Positions 56,030-63,922 of a stretch of 64,000 nucleotides of DNA are shown piece by piece. This DNA comes from Nitrobacter winogradskyi (GTDB lineage Bacteria; Pseudomonadota; Alphaproteobacteria; Rhizobiales; Xanthobacteraceae). The stretch lies in assembly GCF_006539545.1 (NCBI RefSeq), contig NZ_BJNF01000027.1, forward strand, positions 1 to 64,000, written 5' to 3'. The notes under the pieces were generated by a model that worked only from the letters and a program-made list of their open reading frames with translations, did not search any database and was not told where the DNA came from. A program made the translations under genes and the position numbers. The first letter of the stretch is position 1; the number at the start of each line of letters is the position of its first letter.

Positions 56030-57487
56030 TCACACCATCCACCGCGACATCCGCTCCCGAGCCCGATCCGCCGCCTTCATCCAAGCTGCCTCACGCTTCG
56101 GATCAGATGCCAGCCCCTGCTCTGCCAGCGTCAACGCGCCGGCAACCGAATTCGCCAGATCATCATGCGCGCCGCGCCCGTGGTCGATGCTGTCCTTGCC
56201 AGAGCGCCCCGTGCGACGCTCAAGGCCGCACAACTGATGAACCAGCCGATCGTTATCAAGCAGATCGCAGCCGCGAGAATTCAGCATCGGCAACAGGTCG
56301 CGATATAGATCGGACTTCGGGGCGGCAGCCGCCTCGTAATAGATTCCCGCCTTCCTGAATTGCTCCGCGCACCACTCGCCGGCATACTTGTCGCCCGTCA
56401 CCTGCGACACGCGATAAGCCCTCAACAGCGCCGCGAACTCTAACACCACCGCCTCAGGCGAGAATGGTGGTTTCACTTCACGCACAGCATCAAGGATCGC
56501 CGTCTTGCCCTCCTTATGGGCAATCGCCAGCGTCATTGAGTCCGACGAGCCGCCGGATGGATCGACAAAGCCGAGATACCTATGTTCGCGGATCGGGAGA
56601 CGCTCCCGAACGCCGCTCTCGATACAAGCCGCGACAGTCTCCCTGGACACAAAGTCCGCAATGTCGGTGCGAAACTGCCCCAGGTACTCCGCCGCCGCAT
56701 ACTCGTAATCACGCGCAAGCTCCGCATCGATGAATTCCTGCGATACGGTTTCATTAAAGGACCGGGTATCGCCATGAACCACCAATGTCCGCGCATCGTT
56801 CTGCCCGTAGCTGCCCTGAAAGGTCTCAAAGAGCACGCCCTTCCTGGCATAGGGCGAACTCGCCATGATCAGCGGGCCACGAGTGCGGGCCATCGCCGGG
56901 CGGACGGCGTTGAGGATTTCACGGTCAGGGTTCACGCTCGAATCCGCATCGCGCCAGAACGCCACCTCGTCCGCCACAACGCCAACGGCGGACATGCCGC
57001 GCAGGTTTCGGAAACTCGCCGGGCGGATTTCAAGATCAATCCGGTTCTTAAGGACGATGCTGTCAGCGGTGATGTTCTTCACCAGCTTGGCCAACATCGG
57101 AACGTTGGTGAACAATGCGCTGGTGTAATCGAGCGCGATCTTCGCCGTTGACTGGCTCTGCGCCAGGAACAGCAGCTTGCCACGATCGCCAAGCCCAAGA
57201 ACGTCCGACCAATCGCACAGGGCCGCGAGATACGTCGCAAGGCATGACATTGAAACCGTCTTGCCGCTACGCCGACCAGCGACGAAGCATAGTTCCTCAA
57301 ACGGCACCGTCGGCGCGCTGTCCCGCCCGGTGCGGGCCATGAACATGGCAAGCTCGTCAGACGACAGCGGCTCACCGCGAGAGGCAATCAAGAGGGTACG
57401 CCATACCCGCCAGCTATCGCCGGCAAGCATGGAGCCGAGCAGGTTTGCATCCTCAACCGCCCGGCGCATGGTGAACAGCGGCTTCAT
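56030..57487 (-). CDS. Terminase large subunit
   Basis: 485 residues, the ATPase/nuclease that packages phage DNA. Walker A is FVAGRRSGKTVS (about 68-79), Walker B lies in VVADEVAFW, and the nuclease domain begins at LGFVDPSGGSSDSMTLAIAHKEGKTAILDAVREVKPPFSPEAVVLEFAALL with metal-binding aspartates; ATGDKYAGEW-like VTGDKYAGEWCAEQFRK follows. Its start overlaps the preceding gene by ATGA (57484-57487). It is the clearest packaging gene of the element; no portal or capsid gene accompanies it. Confidence 0.88.
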   Translation of the reverse strand: MKPLFTMRRAVEDANLLGSMLAGDSWRVWRTLLIASRGEPLSSDELAMFMARTGRDSAPTVPFEELCFVAGRRSGKTVSMSCLATYLAALCDWSDVLGLGDRGKLLFLAQSQSTAKIALDYTSALFTNVPMLAKLVKNITADSIVLKNRIDLEIRPASFRNLRGMSAVGVVADEVAFWRDADSSVNPDREILNAVRPAMARTRGPLIMASSPYARKGVLFETFQGSYGQNDARTLVVHGDTRSFNETVSQEFIDAELARDYEYAAAEYLGQFRTDIADFVSRETVAACIESGVRERLPIREHRYLGFVDPSGGSSDSMTLAIAHKEGKTAILDAVREVKPPFSPEAVVLEFAALLRAYRVSQVTGDKYAGEWCAEQFRKAGIYYEAAAAPKSDLYRDLLPMLNSRGCDLLDNDRLVHQLCGLERRTGRSGKDSIDHGRGAHDDLANSVAGALTLAEQGLASDPKREAAWMKAADRARERMSRWMV

Positions 57488-57963
57488 TGCGGCGCACCCG
57501 CTGGGGTGCCTACGTTGCCCGCTGGTGAGTTTTGAGCGGTGGCAGCCACAACAGAGGCCGACGAGCTAGAAGCAGCCGGTGACTCGCTGAGAGTCCTTGC
57601 ATAGGCTTTCAGATCAGGGGTGACATCACGGGCACGGCGCTGCCATCCGAGTATCTGAGCCGTTCGGTTGAATGTGTTTTGCAGCGTGGCAATCGCTGAA
57701 GGGTCAAGCTGCTCCCCCTGAAGCCATCGCGCGCCCGTGTCAGCGATCATCGCCGCCACCAGCGCAACGTTGTCGGCAGCAAGCCGCTCCAAGGTCGAAA
57801 GCCGATCCTCCCCGCCAAGGTCTTCCATAACAGCCGCTCGCGTCTCTCGAACCTGCTGCGCAGCCCTGGTGCGGCCGTCTAGGTCTTCAAGCGTCAGCAG
57901 CCGCACCTTTCCAGAGGGTTTTGGCTGCGATCCAGATGATATTTCGGCGGTATCTGGCTGCAT
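57484..57963 (-). CDS. Probable terminase small subunit-like protein
   Basis: 159 residues from the ATG at 57963. Helical, with RLLTLEDLDGRTRAAQQVRETRAAVMEDLGGEDRLSTLERLAADNVALVAAMIADTGARWLQG and NTFNRTAQILGWQRRARDVTPDLKAYART, then a Ser/Ala tail. The assignment rests on its position, coupled directly in front of terL, and on the helical make-up; the HTH typical of small terminases is not obvious. It is the first gene of the packaging block. Confidence 0.6.
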   Translation of the reverse strand: MQPDTAEISSGSQPKPSGKVRLLTLEDLDGRTRAAQQVRETRAAVMEDLGGEDRLSTLERLAADNVALVAAMIADTGARWLQGEQLDPSAIATLQNTFNRTAQILGWQRRARDVTPDLKAYARTLSESPAASSSSASVVAATAQNSPAGNVGTPAGAPQ

Positions 57964-58090
57964 CTGGTTTCCAATCGTGCAAATCGATCGGCATAATATA
58001 GCGGGGAAGGGTCGATACCAACAGACCCCGTAATCAAAGATCACGGCCTAAACGTTGATTTATTTGGTATTTCTTACGCGTTCTAGTATT

Positions 58091-58107
58091 TGCACACAAT
58101 GTGCACA
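58091..58107. promoter_or_regulatory. TGCACA-N5-TGCACA site, copy 2 (centre)
   Basis: TGCACACAATGTGCACA with a further TGCACACACTG overlap. It lies about 130 bases upstream of the terminase small-subunit-like start, so it may control the packaging block or act in replication. Confidence 0.6.
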
Positions 58108-58273
58108 CACTGTCGGTTATTTCTCATAGATAGAATGGCTGCAAATAACCGCGCTCACCAGACAGCGACAGTTCAGCATCTGGCGCTATCGCAGTAAGAA
58201 AGCGGTTTTGACCGATCAACAAAAATACCGGCCTGGGGTGTGGGCGCGGGAGTTGCCATGAACGACGAGTGCC

Positions 58274-58375
58274 GTGACACGTGACACGTAGTGACGCATT
58301 TTTCCGTTATCGCTACGTACGCGCGCGCGTGAGGCGTATAATAGAAAAAACGTGTCACTATCCGTCACGTGTCAC
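58274..58375. repeat. Bipartite inverted repeat at the helicase 3' end, candidate replication origin or operator
   Basis: GTGACACGTGAC (58274-58285) is repeated in inverse as GTCACGTGTCAC (58364-58375). Next to each, with the same three-base spacing, is TAGTGAC and its inverse GTCACTA. The two bipartite arms enclose 56 bases with alternating CG (TACGTACGCGCGCGCGT) and an AT-rich segment. The helicase stop codon lies inside the right arm. Confidence 0.7.
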
Positions 58376-59756
58376 TCCTTTCATGGCTAGCAATCACCCT
58401 CAGCCGCAAAAAACGAAACGCTCGCGTGCCGATATTGGGAACACGATACTTTTCAAATCCACGCTTTTGCATGAGTTGACCGAAGCTTTTGCTCGAACCC
58501 GGCTCGTCGCCGGCTTTGATCGCGTATTCGGACCAGCTTTCAAACAGGTCAGCAGATTTGTCCCACAGCCGATCATTGCCGGGCTGGACATCACAGCAGT
58601 CTTCAAGCCACTGTCCGAACAAATCCTGATCGTTGAAATAGGTCTCTGTCGCAGCCTGCACGACTTGCGGTCGGGTCAACTCGTTCGCCTGCCAATCGAG
58701 ACAGCCCGCAATCATCCAAGACAGAATGCCCCCTGCTTCCTGCATCAGCTTCGTCTCTAGCTCGCGATCAGGCTGTTGCGGCTTCAACATGAAGGGCACG
58801 ATATTGAACCTGCGCCGTGCCGCTTCGTCCACATTGTGCAGCACGGGCTTGTGATTACCGACAATCGTAAGCTTGAACTGCGGGACGAATTCAAAGAAGT
58901 CCTGCCGCATGAACCGGGCAGCAATCTTATCGCCGCCGGTCAGTTGTTTAATCCGGCTTTCGGCCCATGGCCGGCCTTCTTCCGTCTCTGAGGCCGTCAC
59001 CAGCCTTGCGCCCCGCAACATCGCGAGATCAGTCGGATGCTTATCGCTATGGCTTGCCGTGAACGTGTCCATAGCCGCAGTCGTGGCATAGTCGCCAAGA
59101 ATGGCAGTGACGATATTCAGGAAGACAGATTTGCCGTTACCGCCGGGACCATAAACAAACACCAGAGCGTGTTCGCGCGTGACGCCGGTTAGGGCGTACC
59201 CGCACCACTGCTGAAGAAACCGAACGAGCTCCGTATCACCGCCGGTTGTTTCGTTCAGGAATTGAAGCCATCGTGGACACCCTGTTTCCAGGGGAGCCAC
59301 TGCCGTCAACTTGGTGATCCCTGCCTCTCGTCTCGGGTCCTGTAGTTTCCCCGTCACCAGGTCTACCGTGCCGCCTGGGGTGCCAAGCACCCAAGGGTCT
59401 TGATCCCAGTAATCCATCGTGACGGCCACGCGCTGGTCAACACGCGCAAAGCGCTCGATCCCGCTCACAAAGCCGTTCTTCCCAATCGCCTTGCGGCCAC
59501 GCTCGTCCTGATCCTCACCGATCTTGCGGCCAAGCTCCCGCGCTAGTTGGTAGGTCGAATTGGTCTGATCAATCTGCCAACGCGCACCGTTCCAGCAATA
59601 CCAATGGCCGATCGAATGGCCACCGGAATGGCAAAACCGAATGTTCTCATGGTAACGGTCAACAAATAGCTGCGCGGCGCTGTCTTCTGTGATCACGTCG
59701 TTCGAAAACGGCTTGTAGCTTTCTGATTCCGTGTTAGCGGAGAATCCGGAGTGCAT
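58365..59756 (-). CDS. Phage/plasmid primase-helicase, D5/P4 family
   Basis: 463 residues. A D5-type N-terminal domain (RFCHSGGHSIGHWYCWNGARWQIDQTN, DPWVLGTPGGTVDLVTG) precedes an SF3 helicase with Walker A VYGPGGNGKSVFLN, Walker B region GARLVTASETEEGRPWAESRIKQLTGGD and FVPQFKLTIVGNHKP. The C-terminal domain may bind origin DNA. Together with the toprim gene it forms a replication module. The start ATG at 59756 overlaps the toprim stop (TGATG); the longer frame to 59780 is less likely. Confidence 0.9.
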   Translation of the reverse strand: MHSGFSANTESESYKPFSNDVITEDSAAQLFVDRYHENIRFCHSGGHSIGHWYCWNGARWQIDQTNSTYQLARELGRKIGEDQDERGRKAIGKNGFVSGIERFARVDQRVAVTMDYWDQDPWVLGTPGGTVDLVTGKLQDPRREAGITKLTAVAPLETGCPRWLQFLNETTGGDTELVRFLQQWCGYALTGVTREHALVFVYGPGGNGKSVFLNIVTAILGDYATTAAMDTFTASHSDKHPTDLAMLRGARLVTASETEEGRPWAESRIKQLTGGDKIAARFMRQDFFEFVPQFKLTIVGNHKPVLHNVDEAARRRFNIVPFMLKPQQPDRELETKLMQEAGGILSWMIAGCLDWQANELTRPQVVQAATETYFNDQDLFGQWLEDCCDVQPGNDRLWDKSADLFESWSEYAIKAGDEPGSSKSFGQLMQKRGFEKYRVPNIGTRAFRFLRLRVIASHERSDT

Positions 59757-60637
59757 CAGCCTGCCCTCCCCGCGCGCCATGCATCGTTCAGGTCATTGCC
59801 TATACGCGACCTGACGATGTTCACCGGCAAGCCGGCCTTGAGGTACCGATCCCTGCAAACCGCGCTATCTCGCCGGCTGGTATCGTCGTTTTCCTGAATG
59901 ATGGTGAGTGTGGAAATTGTAGCGATTACCGGGAATGTTCGGATTGCGACGCTTGAGCCAAGCGCCCACACGGCCTCACTCAGCCCGGCCTCTCGCGCGG
60001 ACAGGCACGTTTCCACGCCCTCTCCGATCATCAAACCGGATGCCGACACGGGATCGAACTTGATGGCTGTGCCCTTCGCAGGGCCAAGCATCCTGCGGTC
60101 TATCTTTTCGGCCGTTTCACGGTGCAAAAACGTCCGATGGATCGCGCGCGGTTCATTGGTCTTGATATCGCGCAACAGACAGATCATGCCCGGCAATCGC
60201 GCGCTCTGATCGAACCATAGCGAGCCGTGAAACCTGATCACCTTGCCGGCAATATCGTCAGTCAGCCGCAAGCCGCGATGTTCGCGAAGATAGTGCTCGA
60301 CGATCGTGCCGCGCGGATCGACGCTCCCCTGCCAAATCTCGATCGCCCGTTTCGCCTTCTTCTTCGCATCTTCGTCTTCTTCCTGCTGCGAAACCACCGT
60401 GAAAGCCGCCTGTGAACGCGACGAGCAGCGGTCAATGCCCAGGCGGTCCATCACATAATCGCGGCATTCCTTCCAGTCGTTTCCGGCGTGACTATAGACA
60501 CATAGACGGCCGCGCTTGATCGTGATCGACAGTGAGCGGTCGCCCGGTCTATGCCCTGGCCCCGGAACGTTAGCGGTGAATTGGCCGGTTTTCTTCCCGC
60601 CTAATGCGCGGGCGATCGATTGAATATCGAGAGTCAT
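59756..60637 (-). CDS. Toprim-domain primase of the integrated element
   Basis: 293 residues. An N-terminal zinc-binding-like region without clear cysteine pairs (FTANVPGPGHRPGDRSLSITIKRGRLCVYSHAGNDWKECRDYV) is typical of P4-like primase N domains; a helical linker and DIKTNEPRAIHRTFLHRETAEKIDRRMLGPAKGTAIKF follow, then a toprim domain with GLMIGEGVETCLSAREAGLSEAVWALGS and the acidic ENDDTSRRD. It is coupled to the helicase behind and by ATGA (60634-60637) to the gene in front. Confidence 0.82.
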   Translation of the reverse strand: MTLDIQSIARALGGKKTGQFTANVPGPGHRPGDRSLSITIKRGRLCVYSHAGNDWKECRDYVMDRLGIDRCSSRSQAAFTVVSQQEEDEDAKKKAKRAIEIWQGSVDPRGTIVEHYLREHRGLRLTDDIAGKVIRFHGSLWFDQSARLPGMICLLRDIKTNEPRAIHRTFLHRETAEKIDRRMLGPAKGTAIKFDPVSASGLMIGEGVETCLSAREAGLSEAVWALGSSVAIRTFPVIATISTLTIIQENDDTSRRDSAVCRDRYLKAGLPVNIVRSRIGNDLNDAWRAGRAG

Positions 60638-60888
60638 GGCGCAGCCCTCCACAGGCTGCCAACCCACGGCACGAAACGACGCCAAAGTGTGGAATTGTCA
60701 GAGTGTGAATGGACCACGCCCCAGCCGCGTCCCTGGGGGCGGACTGGATTGCCGCGCCATTCGATCAGGACGCCATCCGAGTCGAAGACATTCTCGACCT
60801 GATCGCGTGTGACACGATACTCAACAATAAAACCGACACCGTGAGCGCCGACGCAAACTTGTCTGATGGGTTTCGGGTAATAAGTCAT
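60634..60888 (-). CDS. Small protein of the replication block
   Basis: 84 residues: VCVGAHGVGFIVEYRVTRDQVENVFDSDGVLIEWRGNPVRPQGRGWGVVHSHSDNSTLWRRFVPWVG. No known domain. ATGA overlaps at both ends (60634-60637 and 60885-60888) bind it into the operon. Confidence 0.65.
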   Translation of the reverse strand: MTYYPKPIRQVCVGAHGVGFIVEYRVTRDQVENVFDSDGVLIEWRGNPVRPQGRGWGVVHSHSDNSTLWRRFVPWVGSLWRAAP

Positions 60889-61082
60889 CGCCCGCCCTCC
60901 CCAAACAAGAGAGGCGCGACAACAGCAGCCATCACGGCGCTGATCGCGCAGCGACGTGTGAGCGAAGACACTTGAATAAGGCGGATCGAATTTGTATCTT
61001 CCGAACTGATCCCGCCTGTCAGCAGATCAGTATTCGGAACGCCCCGTGCCACCAGCGCGGGGTTTTCCATATGCGTGGTCAT
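60885..61082 (-). CDS. Small protein of the replication block
   Basis: 65 residues: ENPALVARGVPNTDLLTGGISSEDTNSIRLIQVSSLTRRCAISAVMAAVVAPLLFG. The C-terminal hydrophobic stretch might be a membrane segment. It lies three bases after the AlpA-like gene and is coupled to the next. Function unknown. Confidence 0.55.
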   Translation of the reverse strand: MTTHMENPALVARGVPNTDLLTGGISSEDTNSIRLIQVSSLTRRCAISAVMAAVVAPLLFGEGGR

Positions 61083-61085
61083 GGA

Positions 61086-61310
61086 CTATGCAACCTCCTT
61101 CACGTCGGAGGTCGATTTGCATTTCAGGCTGGAGAGCCAGGCGTCCAGGTCGTTAGGGTCATAACGAACCACGCCGGCACGCTTGATGAAGATCGGCCCG
61201 CCGCCGTAGCAGCGTAGCTTGTTCAAATAACCTTCAGTGAATCCGGTATATGCCGCAGCGTTTTTGGTATCGAGCGGGGGGCGATGGTCGTTCTTCGTGG
61301 TGGAGCTCAT
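61086..61310 (-). CDS. AlpA/excisionase-like helix-turn-helix protein
   Basis: 74 residues. LDTKNAAAYTGFTEGYLNKLRCYGGGPIFIKRAGVVRYDPNDLDAWLSSLK is the MerR-like winged-helix pattern of AlpA and excisionase proteins. In such elements this protein activates excision or the replication genes. Between it and the 211-residue gene is a 127-base region rich in inverted and direct repeats, a suitable target for its control. Confidence 0.82.
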   Translation of the reverse strand: MSSTTKNDHRPPLDTKNAAAYTGFTEGYLNKLRCYGGGPIFIKRAGVVRYDPNDLDAWLSSLKCKSTSDVKEVA

Positions 61311-61365
61311 AATTCCCTCGACGTTTGCCGCCGAGAAATCCCCACCTCACGCAACATTGGGCTAT

Positions 61366-61467
61366 TTCTCGGTAGCGGTGATTACCGAGGGTTGGTCTCG
61401 CATGACGGAATCCTCCGTCGCTATTTGTCGATGGTCGCTATTTGTCGGAATTACTTTTCCCGACAAA
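61366..61467. promoter_or_regulatory. Repeat-rich control region upstream of the AlpA-like gene
   Basis: It contains CTCGGTA/TACCGAG (61368-61374, 61383-61389), the hairpin GACGGA-ATCC-TCCGTC (about 61404-61419), two direct copies of GTCGCTATTTGTCG 17 bases apart (61417 and 61434), and TTGTCGG/CCGACAA (61442-61448, 61460-61466). The last ones overlap the 3' end of the next gene. Confidence 0.6.
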
Positions 61468-62073
61468 TTCCGACAGAACTTCGCTACGCGCTCGGCGGCA
61501 TGTATCGCGGCTTGCACTGAAGGTGGCCGCCATTGCTTCTTCGGTCATACTCTGCAGATCGTTCATGTCGTTGCGGCTAACCATTTCCGCCTTTACCCGT
61601 TTAAGGACACCCTTCTTGGGACCGCGCTTGGCGGGAGATGACAGCACAACGGCTGTTCGCGCTTTCTGCTCGGGCCACCGCCTTTGAACATCAGGTCTGG
61701 AAACGAGTATGCGCGTGTAGACCACGCCGGCTGTATTGTGAGCGCGGTGGACTAGCCCGTCATCGCCCCGGTCTTCGTAAGTTAGCTTGATATCTTCCCA
61801 CTCGGGCGGCTGGATTGGCACACGTTGTCCACCCGAAAGGCCAGTTGCTTGAACGCCCCCGGTCACTAGCTCATGAATCAGCAACGCGCGGGCTCGCTGA
61901 ATTTCAACGTTAGCCTTTAGATTATCATCTAGCCACACGTCCTCTAAATTACATTTCCACAAAGGCCCCGCAGCAAGAGGCGTAGGGTTTACAATCCAGA
62001 CGCAAGCCATCCCGATAGACCACCACGGCACCAGCATTGCATCTTCAAGATCACCGATTTTCTTGCCATCCAT
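61438..62073 (-). CDS. Protein of unknown function coupled to the integrase
   Basis: 211 residues, no signal. VPWWSIGMACVWIVNPTPLAAG, then KANVEIQRARALLIHELVTGGVQATGLSGGQRVPIQPPEWEDIKLTYEDRGDDGLVHRAHNTAGVVYTRILVSRPDVQRRWPEQ, then a basic linker and a C-terminal helical region (MTEEAMAATFSASRDTCRRARSEVLSEFV) that looks like an HTH. Its ATG overlaps the integrase stop (TGATG at 62071-62075). Similar proteins accompany integrases in other islands and may control them. Confidence 0.7.
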   Translation of the reverse strand: MDGKKIGDLEDAMLVPWWSIGMACVWIVNPTPLAAGPLWKCNLEDVWLDDNLKANVEIQRARALLIHELVTGGVQATGLSGGQRVPIQPPEWEDIKLTYEDRGDDGLVHRAHNTAGVVYTRILVSRPDVQRRWPEQKARTAVVLSSPAKRGPKKGVLKRVKAEMVSRNDMNDLQSMTEEAMAATFSASRDTCRRARSEVLSEFVGKSNSDK

Positions 62074-63344
62074 CACGCCATCTCTCGGTCGAAGCGTACG
62101 ACATTTTTTGCCGGCGGTTTGAGGATGATCGCCACAAGGTCCGCCAGCCTTTGGAACGCCTCCCGCTTTTCATCGAGGAATGAGTATCGATCATAGGTAC
62201 CCCGCACGCCGGCAATAACGTGCCCCATGGCGCGCTCGGCATGATCCTCTGGCACCTTGGCGCGGCTCATTAGGGTCCGTGCGGTGCGCCGCAGATCGTG
62301 CAGCGTCCATCGCGGCATCTTCGCCCTGCCCTCTGCCTTGCGCCGCTTGGCGATCTCTGCATCAAGGCTGGCCTTAGCTTTGCTGAACCCGCTGAACGGC
62401 CGCTTGCCGTCCGTGGTCGAGAACACGAACCAGTTATTGCCCTTGAACCCTTGTGGCTTGGTGCCGATCAGGGCTTTCGCATCCGGCGGCAGTGGAATGA
62501 CGTGATCCAGCTTGTTCTTGTAGCGCTCGCCCGGAATGGTCCAAAGATCGCCATCGATCTCTACGGCATTCATGTCCGCCGATTCGTTGCGCCGCGTCAT
62601 GGTCAAAAGCAGCATCTTGACGTAGCGCGGATAGCAGGACGGAGCGTCAGCCGTTTCCAGCGCATGCCAGATGTCACGAATTTCATCGTCGGTCAGGACA
62701 CGTTGCCGTGCCCGTTCCTTGGGCTTTGTCCGCGCCATGCCTCGGACGATCGGTGACAGGAAGTCGTCATCCCGCGCGGCCTGCCAATTGAACGCCTTGC
62801 GGACATGGGCCAGCACCCGATCCGCCATCACCGGCCCGGCCTTGTCTTCCACCGAATCCAGCATTTCCACGATCTGACGGCGCTTCAATTCATAGATGGA
62901 GGTTTCACCGATCTGGGGGCGGACGTAGCGGTCCAGGGCAGACGTGATCTGATCTTCGCTGCGAAGCTTGCTGGCGTGGCGCATCACGAAATCGTCCAGG
63001 ATTGCATTGACGGTATTCGACGAAGCCCGGCTGGCCTTGGCTGCCTCAGCCTTTGCCGTCGCCCGTTCAGCCGATGGATCGCGCCCATCCGCAACCTCGC
63101 CGGCCCGCTTCTTGGCGAGGGTGCGCGCCTCGTCAGGCGTGATTGATCCCATAATCCCCAGGCCGTGCCACTTCTGCTTGCCAGCCGCATCGCGGTAGCG
63201 ATAGCCGAACGTTACCTTGCCGCTGGACAGCTTGCGCGCAACAAAGCCCCTGATTTCGCCATCCGCGATGATCTCACCGGCCCGCATTTTATCCACCCGG
63301 CTCTTACTGATCTTGCCCTGCACCCTCGCCGCCTCCGTGCACAT
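62073..63344 (-). CDS. Tyrosine integrase of the tRNA-Lys element
   Basis: 423 residues with an N-terminal arm-binding domain (about 10-90, GEIRGFVARKLSSGKVTFGYRYRDAAGKQKWHGLG), a core-binding domain (about 110-195) and a catalytic domain: Arg252 in LLTMTRRNES, His349 and Arg352 in LHDLRRTART, His375 in GHVIAGV and Tyr384 in GTYDRYSF. Divergence, start: the ATG at 63344 has no ribosome site; a GTG at 63323 follows GGAGG and could be used. It lies 170 bases from attR. Confidence 0.93.
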   Translation of the reverse strand: MCTEAARVQGKISKSRVDKMRAGEIIADGEIRGFVARKLSSGKVTFGYRYRDAAGKQKWHGLGIMGSITPDEARTLAKKRAGEVADGRDPSAERATAKAEAAKASRASSNTVNAILDDFVMRHASKLRSEDQITSALDRYVRPQIGETSIYELKRRQIVEMLDSVEDKAGPVMADRVLAHVRKAFNWQAARDDDFLSPIVRGMARTKPKERARQRVLTDDEIRDIWHALETADAPSCYPRYVKMLLLTMTRRNESADMNAVEIDGDLWTIPGERYKNKLDHVIPLPPDAKALIGTKPQGFKGNNWFVFSTTDGKRPFSGFSKAKASLDAEIAKRRKAEGRAKMPRWTLHDLRRTARTLMSRAKVPEDHAERAMGHVIAGVRGTYDRYSFLDEKREAFQRLADLVAIILKPPAKNVVRFDREMA

Positions 63345-63365
63345 ACAAAAATCACGGGGTCAATA

Positions 63366-63382
63366 TGCACACACTATGCACA
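63366..63382. promoter_or_regulatory. TGCACA-N5-TGCACA site, copy 3 (right end)
   Basis: TGCACACACTATGCACA, about 20 bases upstream of the integrase ATG and 135 bases from attR. It could be both an arm site of the integrase and an operator of its gene. Confidence 0.65.
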
Positions 63383-63516
63383 CAGAACAAGGTAAATCGG
63401 TGGGATTAGTCGGAAAGTGTGAGAAAAATAAAGAAATACTGCAACTATAATAGCTTGGTGCAACAATGAGATAAAAATGAGCAATTGCAGAGACTTGGAA
63501 TCAACCCAAGGACATA

Positions 63517-63562
63517 ACTTTTAATCATGGGGTCGAGGGTTCGAGTCCCTCCGCGCTCACCA
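63517..63562. repeat. attR, 46-bp core repeat
   Basis: Exact copy of 48171-48216, starting at the anticodon arm of tRNA-Lys and ending with CCA. Upstream bases (GGACATA) are element sequence, so this is only a 3' tRNA fragment and not a gene. The 100 bases before it are AT-rich, as is common at phage attachment sites. Confidence 0.95.
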
Positions 63563-63702
63563 TCAAAACATGGGTTTCCAGGATTTTACCGGAACGCCCG
63601 GCGCCAGAATGTGCGAACCCGATCACATCGTCGGCTTGGTTTTTCAGCAGTAGAGCACCGCAGACAGGCGACACGCGATAGCGGTTCTCGTCGAGGCGCA
63701 GT

Positions 63703-63776
63703 AGAGCATGATCCCGACCCGCAGGGCCGCGCCAGCGCAAAGTGGAAACCGGTTTTCGGATAAGATCATGCTCTAA
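63703..63776. repeat. B-type palindromic repeat, complete
   Basis: AGAGCATGATCCCGACCCGC, AGGGCCGCGCCAGCGCAAAG, TGGAAACCGGTTTTCGGATA, AGATCATGCTCTAA. The AGAGCATGAT and ATCATGCTCT ends are exact complements. It is the best copy of the family. Between attR and this repeat (63563-63702) no convincing gene is seen. Confidence 0.88.
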
Positions 63777-63794
63777 CAAAAAGATGAGCGACGA

Positions 63795-63850
63795 GTCTGA
63801 TTCAACGGGGTTGAATCGGATTCAACGCAGTTGGGGACCAGACTCAAGCG
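63795..63850. repeat. C-type repeat, broken copy
   Basis: GAGTCTGATTCAACGGGGTTG, AATCGGATTCAACGCAGTTG and CCAGACTC are parts of the palindrome found at 47801-47836, with an extra ATTCAAC unit. It again follows a B-type repeat, as in the cluster left of tRNA-Lys. Confidence 0.65.
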
Positions 63851-63922
63851 TTCCGCTGGAACCGCTCGCCTCCCGCGCAGTTAGCCAGACTGATCGGGCA
63901 GCGCGAGACTGAGAAATCCGGC

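Larger units (their letters stand above)
48171..63562. mobile_element. Integrated phage-like element at tRNA-Lys, about 15.3 kb
   Basis: Bounded by a 46-bp perfect repeat, with the integrase beside attR. Nearly all genes run on the minus strand in two blocks: integrase to helicase (63344-58365) and terminase to ejection-like genes (57963-50673). Near attL lie cargo-like genes, some on the plus strand. Terminase and replication genes are clear, but portal, major capsid, tail and lysis genes are not recognisable. It is either a decayed prophage or a small satellite-type element; the unbroken reading frames and intact attachment repeats favour recent activity. Confidence 0.9.

Noticed and set aside
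58281-58760. 159-codon plus-strand frame starting in the inverted repeat at 58274
   Set aside because: It is antisense to the helicase C terminus and has no supporting ribosome site.
63517-63562. Second tRNA-Lys gene
   Set aside because: Only the 3' half (anticodon arm to CCA) is present; the D-arm and acceptor 5' strand are missing. It is the attR copy.
63525-63779. 84-codon minus-strand frame across attR and the B-type repeat
   Set aside because: Its ends are translated tRNA and repeat sequence; only 63570-63700 is other DNA, without recognisable protein similarity.
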